Assembly (NCBI GenBank): GCA_902523435.1
Contig: CABYZM010000004.1
Span: 27,055-91,054, forward strand
Length of the DNA: 64,000 nucleotides
Direction: 5' to 3'
DNA from: an uncultured SAR116 cluster alpha proteobacterium
Lineage (GTDB): Bacteria > Pseudomonadota > Alphaproteobacteria > Puniceispirillales > Puniceispirillaceae
The notes beneath the pieces were generated by a model. It searched no databases, was not told the DNA's origin, and saw nothing but the letters and a program-made list of their open reading frames with translations. Below, piece by piece: positions 58,845 through 64,000 of the stretch. Positions within the stretch are counted from its first letter, which is position 1, and the number at the start of each line of letters is the position of its first letter. The position numbers were made by a program, and so were the translations under genes.

Positions 58845-59312
58845 ATGAAACTGACCATACTGGGTATTGGCAAGGCACGCAAAACACCAGAAGCCGAATT
58901 ATGGGTAGACTGGCTGGGTCGGTGCCCGTTTCCTACACATTTGCAGGAATTTGAGTCCCGGCTTCCTACCGGACCTGCGCGCACAAAAGACGAAAGCAAG
59001 AAACTTCTTTCTTATATAAGCCAGAGTTCTGGAACATCCAAACGCCTGATCAGCCTTGACCCAGATGGAGTTAATATCACCTCTGAAGAACTAGCAGATA
59101 TGATCGGTCAATGGCGGGCTAACGGTATCTCTCAGTGTTTTTTTGCAATTGGCGGCGCAGATGGACATCATCCCGATCTGCTGAAGAAAGCTGATAAGAA
59201 GATCGCCTTTGGACGCGCGATCTGGCCACATATGCTCTGCCGGGCAATGCTGGCCGAACAGCTCTACAGAGCCGAAATGATACTGGCCCGCCACCCCTAT
59301 CACAGAGGCTGA
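58845..59312 (+). CDS. rlmH: 23S rRNA (pseudouridine-1915-N3)-methyltransferase
   Basis: SPOUT-class methyltransferase modifying helix 69 of 23S rRNA. The 155 residues contain the SAM-binding knot FFAIGGADGHHPDLL and the C-terminal ILARHPYHRG, both diagnostic. It follows rsfS by 18 bases, as in most bacteria. Confidence 0.96.
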   Translation: MKLTILGIGKARKTPEAELWVDWLGRCPFPTHLQEFESRLPTGPARTKDESKKLLSYISQSSGTSKRLISLDPDGVNITSEELADMIGQWRANGISQCFFAIGGADGHHPDLLKKADKKIAFGRAIWPHMLCRAMLAEQLYRAEMILARHPYHRG

Positions 59313-59399
59313 TATCAAAGACAGCTTTAACGGCTTGCTGGAGCGTCTTGTCAGCTATATAACCACAAGCGAAATTCCACTTTTCACAGGATTGCCTAT

Positions 59400-60941
59400 A
59401 TGACAGCCAAAACGCCGGTAATCTTATGTATTATGGATGGCTGGGGCAGCAGCGCCAATTCAGCCCTAAATGCTGTTGACAGGGCATACACACCTGTAAT
59501 TGACGAATTGATTTCCAACTATCCGCACTGCCAGTTACAGGCCTCTGAGGATGCTGTTGGCCTGCCAAAAGGTCAACCTGGAAATTCCGAGGTTGGTCAT
59601 CTGACCATCGGCTCAGGACGATTGATTATGCAGGATTTGCCCAGAATTTCTGCTGCTTGCAAAATTGGTGAGGTAGATAGATTGCCGCCCCTTATTGACA
59701 TGACAAAACAATGCGCACAGACAGGCAGCGCCCTACATCTGACAGGGCTGACCTCATCGGGAGGAGTTCACGCTCATACGGATCACATACACAGAATTGC
59801 CGAGATTATGGCCACAGCAAACATCCCGGTTTGGCTTCATATCATCACAGATGGGCGTGACACTCTGCCAAAAGCTGCTGCAGATGAATTGCCTGCTTTT
59901 ATTGCCAGCCTGCCATCAACATGCTGTGTTGCCAGCATCACTGGCCGCTATTTTGCAATGGATCGGGACAACAGATGGGACAGGACGCAGGCTTTTCTTG
60001 ATGTGCTATGCGCTGGCAGAGCACCTCATCACGCAACTGATATAAAAACAGCTCTGGCAGATGCGTATGCACGGGGGGAAACAGATGAATTTATAACAGC
60101 AACCCGCATAAATGGCTATGCTGGTCCTGCTGAAAATGACTGCCTTCTGGTTGCAAATTTCAGGGTGGACCGTATTCGCCAGTTTCTGCGGGCGCTTGTG
60201 CGACCTGAAGAGACAGGCTGTCGGCTGGTTAATAAACCAAACAGGCCCTTCTCTGGAGGCATGCTGAGCATGACGCCAGTTGCTGATGATCTGACTAGTA
60301 CTATAAAACCATTATTTATGCCGCCAGAGTTGCGAAACGGTTTAGGCGAGATTGTATCAAAAGCGGGTTTCAATCAGCTCAGAGTAGCTGAAACTGAAAA
60401 ATATCCGCATGTGACCTTCTTTTTCAATGGCGGAGAGGAAGCAGCCTTTGCAGGAGAAGACAGACACCTTGTACCTTCGCCCTCAGTAGCAACCTATGAT
60501 TTAAAACCAGAAATGTCAGCGCAGGGCGTTCTGGACGCAGTACTAGCATCGGTTACAAACAAGCAGCATGATTTGATAATTGTGAATTTTGCCAACCCAG
60601 ATATGGTTGGGCATACAGGAGATATTCACGCAGCGATAAAAGCAGTTGAGACTGTCGACAGCGCTGTGGGGCACCTAGCAAAGGCTGTTTCAGTTGCTGG
60701 TGCGGCAATGCTCGTAACAGCGGATCATGGAAACTGTGAGGTAATGTGGGATTCAACCGCAAATTCTCCACATACTGCGCACACAACAAATCCTGTGCCG
60801 TGTATTTTGGTTAATCATATAAAAGATGCCCCAGCACAGGATTTGCAGAATGGCAGTTTGGTGGATCTGGCGCCAACACTTCTGGCTCTTCTTGGGATAG
60901 ATCAGCCTGACGAGATGACTGGTCGAAGCCTGATAATATAG
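59400..60941 (+). CDS. gpmI: 2,3-bisphosphoglycerate-independent phosphoglycerate mutase
   Basis: Interconverts 3- and 2-phosphoglycerate using two Mn ions. The 513 residues start with CIMDGWG (metal Asp) and carry the phosphoserine segment GNSEVGHLTIGSGR, the substrate region SSGGVHAHTDHI and the metal-binding TADHGNCE. It lies in the rsfS-rlmH-gpmI-ctpA cluster. Confidence 0.96.
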   Translation: MTAKTPVILCIMDGWGSSANSALNAVDRAYTPVIDELISNYPHCQLQASEDAVGLPKGQPGNSEVGHLTIGSGRLIMQDLPRISAACKIGEVDRLPPLIDMTKQCAQTGSALHLTGLTSSGGVHAHTDHIHRIAEIMATANIPVWLHIITDGRDTLPKAAADELPAFIASLPSTCCVASITGRYFAMDRDNRWDRTQAFLDVLCAGRAPHHATDIKTALADAYARGETDEFITATRINGYAGPAENDCLLVANFRVDRIRQFLRALVRPEETGCRLVNKPNRPFSGGMLSMTPVADDLTSTIKPLFMPPELRNGLGEIVSKAGFNQLRVAETEKYPHVTFFFNGGEEAAFAGEDRHLVPSPSVATYDLKPEMSAQGVLDAVLASVTNKQHDLIIVNFANPDMVGHTGDIHAAIKAVETVDSAVGHLAKAVSVAGAAMLVTADHGNCEVMWDSTANSPHTAHTTNPVPCILVNHIKDAPAQDLQNGSLVDLAPTLLALLGIDQPDEMTGRSLII

Positions 60942-61068
60942 AACTTGCTAGATACCTTTTGAGATTTATCGCTGACAGGTTGAACCGCAGAAGCTATGAT
61001 AGTAACACCGTCAGGTTAAATAACTCAATTTTGACAAATCAGTAGCTCAAAAAAGGGCCCTTTGCACA

Positions 61069-62379
61069 ATGACTTTTTTATCCAAACAACGTCTACTTGT
61101 ACTTGCAGCCATGATCCTTGGCGCGTTCTCTGCGCTGTTTCTGATAGCACCACTGACAACAAAGGCACAGTCAAACAATGAGGAGACCTATCGGCAACTG
61201 ACTTTGTTTGGCGATGTATTCCAACGTGTTAGAGAAGACTATGTGGAAGAAGTGGCAGATCAAGATTTAGTAGAGGCAGCCATTAACGGCATGCTAACAT
61301 CCCTTGATCCTCATTCAGCCTATCTGCCAGATGATAATTTCCAAAAAATGCAGGTACAAACAAGAGGAAAATTTGGCGGCCTTGGTATCGAGGTCACAAT
61401 GGAGAATGGCTTTGTGAAGGTGGTTTCACCCATTGATGATACACCTGCAGATAAAGCTGGAATTCTGCCTGAGGATCTGATCATCTCTGTTGACGGGGAG
61501 AGTATTGTTGGATTGACTTTGAATGATGCCGTTGAAAAATTACGCGGGCCGATTGGCTCAAATGTAAAAATTTCCGTGCAACGCGCTCAGGATGAGCCTT
61601 TTGAAGTCAACATTATTAGAGATGAAATAAAGATTAGATCTGTTCGCTCACGTCTGTATGAAAATATCGGCTATATTCGGATCACAACATTTTCTGAACA
61701 GACCTCGCCGGGTCTCCAAAAGGCAATGGATGACCTGCAGGCTGAAACGGCGGAAGGACTGACCGGCCTTGTTCTTGATCTGCGAAATAATCCAGGAGGA
61801 CTGCTGTCTGAGGCGATACGCGTGTCTGACGCCTTTTTAGAAAAAGGTGAGATCGTCTCAACGCGGGGCCGCGGTGAAAATGATATTCAGCATGCTTATG
61901 CACGGCCTGGCGATATCAGTGATGGGTTACCCATTGTTGTTCTCATAAATTCAGGCTCTGCCTCTGCGTCTGAGATTGTTGCCGGCGCGCTAAAAGATCA
62001 CCGCCGTGCTGTTGTGATGGGCACACGTTCATTTGGCAAAGGATCCGTGCAGACCATCACACCGATGCCAGGGCATGGCGCAATGCGGCTGACAACAGCC
62101 CTCTATTTCACCCCATCTGGCGTGTCTATTCAGGCAAAGGGCATTTCCCCTGATATTGAGGTAGCCTTGGCGCGGATTGAAAAACTGGAGGGCGGACTTG
62201 TCAGAGAAGAAGATCTGCGCGGCGCATTGGACAATCAGGAAGGTGGTGCAGAATCAACAGAAGACAATACTGCCTCTGCTGAACCAAAAGACCCAATCGA
62301 AATTGACTACCAGCTGGCACGCGCTGTTGACTTGCTACGCGGACTGAGTGTTTTTAATGCCCTGTCTTCAAAATCATAG
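61069..62379 (+). CDS. ctpA: C-terminal processing protease (S41 family, CtpA)
   Basis: Periplasmic or membrane-anchored serine protease, 436 residues. An N-terminal hydrophobic segment (LLVLAAMILGAFSALFLIAPL) serves as signal or anchor. A PDZ domain (about 95-175, GGLGIEVTMENGFVKVVSP) precedes the S41 catalytic domain, with the nucleophile Ser in INSGSASASEIVAGALKD and the Lys in GTRSFGKGSVQT. The acidic, glutamine- and serine-rich C-terminal tail is variable. It follows gpmI by 127 bases. Confidence 0.94.
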   Translation: MTFLSKQRLLVLAAMILGAFSALFLIAPLTTKAQSNNEETYRQLTLFGDVFQRVREDYVEEVADQDLVEAAINGMLTSLDPHSAYLPDDNFQKMQVQTRGKFGGLGIEVTMENGFVKVVSPIDDTPADKAGILPEDLIISVDGESIVGLTLNDAVEKLRGPIGSNVKISVQRAQDEPFEVNIIRDEIKIRSVRSRLYENIGYIRITTFSEQTSPGLQKAMDDLQAETAEGLTGLVLDLRNNPGGLLSEAIRVSDAFLEKGEIVSTRGRGENDIQHAYARPGDISDGLPIVVLINSGSASASEIVAGALKDHRRAVVMGTRSFGKGSVQTITPMPGHGAMRLTTALYFTPSGVSIQAKGISPDIEVALARIEKLEGGLVREEDLRGALDNQEGGAESTEDNTASAEPKDPIEIDYQLARAVDLLRGLSVFNALSSKS

Positions 62380-62414
62380 TCAAACAAGCCATAATACATA
62401 TCGGCGGGCAAGCC

Positions 62415-62915
62415 ATGAAAGAAATTAAAATCAAACCGTTAAATTATGAAAACAGGCCCTACCGCGCCTGTGTTGGCATTATGTTGATAAACGCTAAAGG
62501 ACAAATTTTCAGCGGCCAGAGAATAGATAACCGCGCAGAAGCCTGGCAAATGCCCCAAGGTGGTATAGATGAAGGCGAGGACATTGAGACAGCTTGTTTC
62601 CGCGAGATGCAAGAGGAGATTGGTACAAACAAAGCTGAAATCCTGCGCATTCACCCGGACTGGCTGAATTATGACATTCCTGAGGAATTGGCTAATAGGC
62701 TGTGGTCAGGGGCCTATCGCGGGCAAACACAGAAATGGGTAGCCTTGCGTTTCACAGGAACTGATTCTGACATTAATATTGAAACGGAAGAACCAGAATT
62801 TATAAGCTGGCAATGGCTTTCGCCAGAACAGTTGGTTCAGCGCGCCGTACCTTTTAAACAGGACGTATATGAAAATTTAATGGACACATTCAAGGACGAA
62901 ATCAACGTCTCTTAA
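62415..62915 (+). CDS. rppH: RNA pyrophosphohydrolase
   Basis: Nudix enzyme that removes pyrophosphate from mRNA 5' ends to start RNase E decay. The 166 residues include RACVGIMLINAKGQIFSGQR, the Nudix box GGIDEGEDIETACFREMQEE, and LAYRGQTQKW-type GAYRGQTQKWVALRF. It follows ctpA by 35 bases. Confidence 0.94.
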   Translation: MKEIKIKPLNYENRPYRACVGIMLINAKGQIFSGQRIDNRAEAWQMPQGGIDEGEDIETACFREMQEEIGTNKAEILRIHPDWLNYDIPEELANRLWSGAYRGQTQKWVALRFTGTDSDINIETEEPEFISWQWLSPEQLVQRAVPFKQDVYENLMDTFKDEINVS

Positions 62916-62957
62916 ATGCTGCCAATATTAGGCTTACATTGGTCTGTGATTGTCCAT

Positions 62958-63311
62958 TTATAAGGCAGCCTCCACATCTTTCAGAAAATCAGCCTCGACT
63001 TCTGATGCAGCTTTTGCACGCTCCCCAATTTCCTGTGTATTCGTTTTGTTCAGGTCTTCGGCCCGCTCGGTCAGGATTGTCACGCTGTCTGGCGTAACAT
63101 CAGCGATACCGCCATCAATCATCAGCCTATCAATTACTTTGCCACTTTGAAACACTTCAACGACACCACGCTGCAAGTTTGCAAGCAAAGCTGAATGGCG
63201 CGGGAGCACGCCGAAAACGCCTTCACTGCCTGGAATTACAACCATTTCAACGGGTTTGCTGACCACAACGCGCCCCGGCGTGACAAGTTCCATCTTTGTT
63301 GTTTCGGCCAT
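62958..63311 (-). CDS. atpC: ATP synthase F1 subunit epsilon
   Basis: Rotor and regulatory subunit of F1 ATPase. The 117 residues match the N-terminal beta-sandwich (MELVTPGRVVVSKPVEMVVIP, GVFGVLPRHSALLANLQRGVVE). The short C-terminal helix region is reduced compared with E. coli, as is usual in alphaproteobacteria. It follows atpD by 52 bases. Confidence 0.95.
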   Translation of the reverse strand: MAETTKMELVTPGRVVVSKPVEMVVIPGSEGVFGVLPRHSALLANLQRGVVEVFQSGKVIDRLMIDGGIADVTPDSVTILTERAEDLNKTNTQEIGERAKAASEVEADFLKDVEAAL

Positions 63312-63363
63312 AGCTAGACTGTCCTTATTGTTGGAGGCTGTTGTTGGTCACGGCTTTTGGCTG

Positions 63364-64000
<637 letters not shown>

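Overview
The window is a gene-dense bacterial chromosome segment of moderate GC content. Its gene content fits an alphaproteobacterium, most likely a marine member near Rhodospirillales or the SAR116 clade. Signs of this are a class I lysyl-tRNA synthetase, cobST cobaltochelatase genes, a PduO-type adenosyltransferase beside a twin-transmembrane HIG1-like protein, a Bmt-type homocysteine methyltransferase, heme A synthase, a two-domain Dcd, a DUF1289 protein, a small lipoprotein between argH and lysA, and etfBA. The placement is inferred from gene content and order; no search was run. I see no phage, insertion sequence, CRISPR array or rRNA. Almost everything is core metabolism and housekeeping.

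Layout. 1-3.9 kb (- strand): accA (cut by the left edge), a XerD-type recombinase, and a secreted 650-residue protein of unknown function coupled to a 45-residue membrane peptide. 4.1-7.7 kb (+): aroK, aroB, a CNNM/CorC-type membrane protein and a DUF2889 protein. 7.8-11.8 kb: bolA-like and dnaJ-like genes, then cobS and cobT. 11.8-15.1 kb (-): rpmB, a frameshifted pyrD, and lysS. 15.3-18.0 kb (+): a DinG-type Fe-S helicase. 18.1-20.2 kb (-): groES-groEL behind a CIRCE operator and an RpoH-like promoter. 20.4-21.4 kb: ctaA. 21.4-25.1 kb (-): aspS, bmt, a DUF1289 gene and a DJ-1/PfpI-like gene. 25.1-25.8 kb: an unusually long non-coding gap holding a decayed tRNA-Gly(UCC). 25.8-28.0 kb (+): folE and trkH. 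28.0-33.9 kb (-): a lipoprotein gene, hslO, argF, argD, dcd and an ABC-2 permease. 34.1-40.9 kb (+): recX, acs, yggT, folD, a HIG1-like gene, a cobalamin adenosyltransferase gene and etfBA. 40.9-45.8 kb: a tlpA-like gene, argH, a small lipoprotein gene, lysA, a zinc-ribbon protein and a YdcF-like protein. 45.8-51.7 kb (-): tyrC, hisC, a chorismate mutase, a methyltransferase, folB, a FolM/PTR1-like reductase and a HAD phosphatase. 51.8-62.9 kb (+): a renalase-like oxidoreductase, rplU, rpmA, obgE, proB, proA, nadD, rsfS, rlmH, gpmI, ctpA and rppH. 63.0-64.0 kb (-): atpC and the C-terminal part of atpD.

Pathways represented: shikimate and aromatic amino acids (aroK, aroB, chorismate mutase, tyrC, hisC), arginine (argD, argF, argH), lysine (lysA), proline (proB, proA), folate/pterin (folE, folB, FolM-like, folD), cobalamin (cobS, cobT, adenosyltransferase), ribosome biogenesis (rplU, rpmA, obgE, rsfS, rlmH, rpmB) and respiration (ctaA, etfBA, atpCD).

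I did not find a convincing undescribed system. The most unusual signals are the decayed tRNA-Gly in a 650-bp gap, a G8-tract frameshift in pyrD, an apparent AUU start codon for rsfS, a 60-bp tandem repeat coding a Lys/Ala/Pro tail on ribosomal protein L21, and the uncharacterised 45-aa/650-aa coupled pair.
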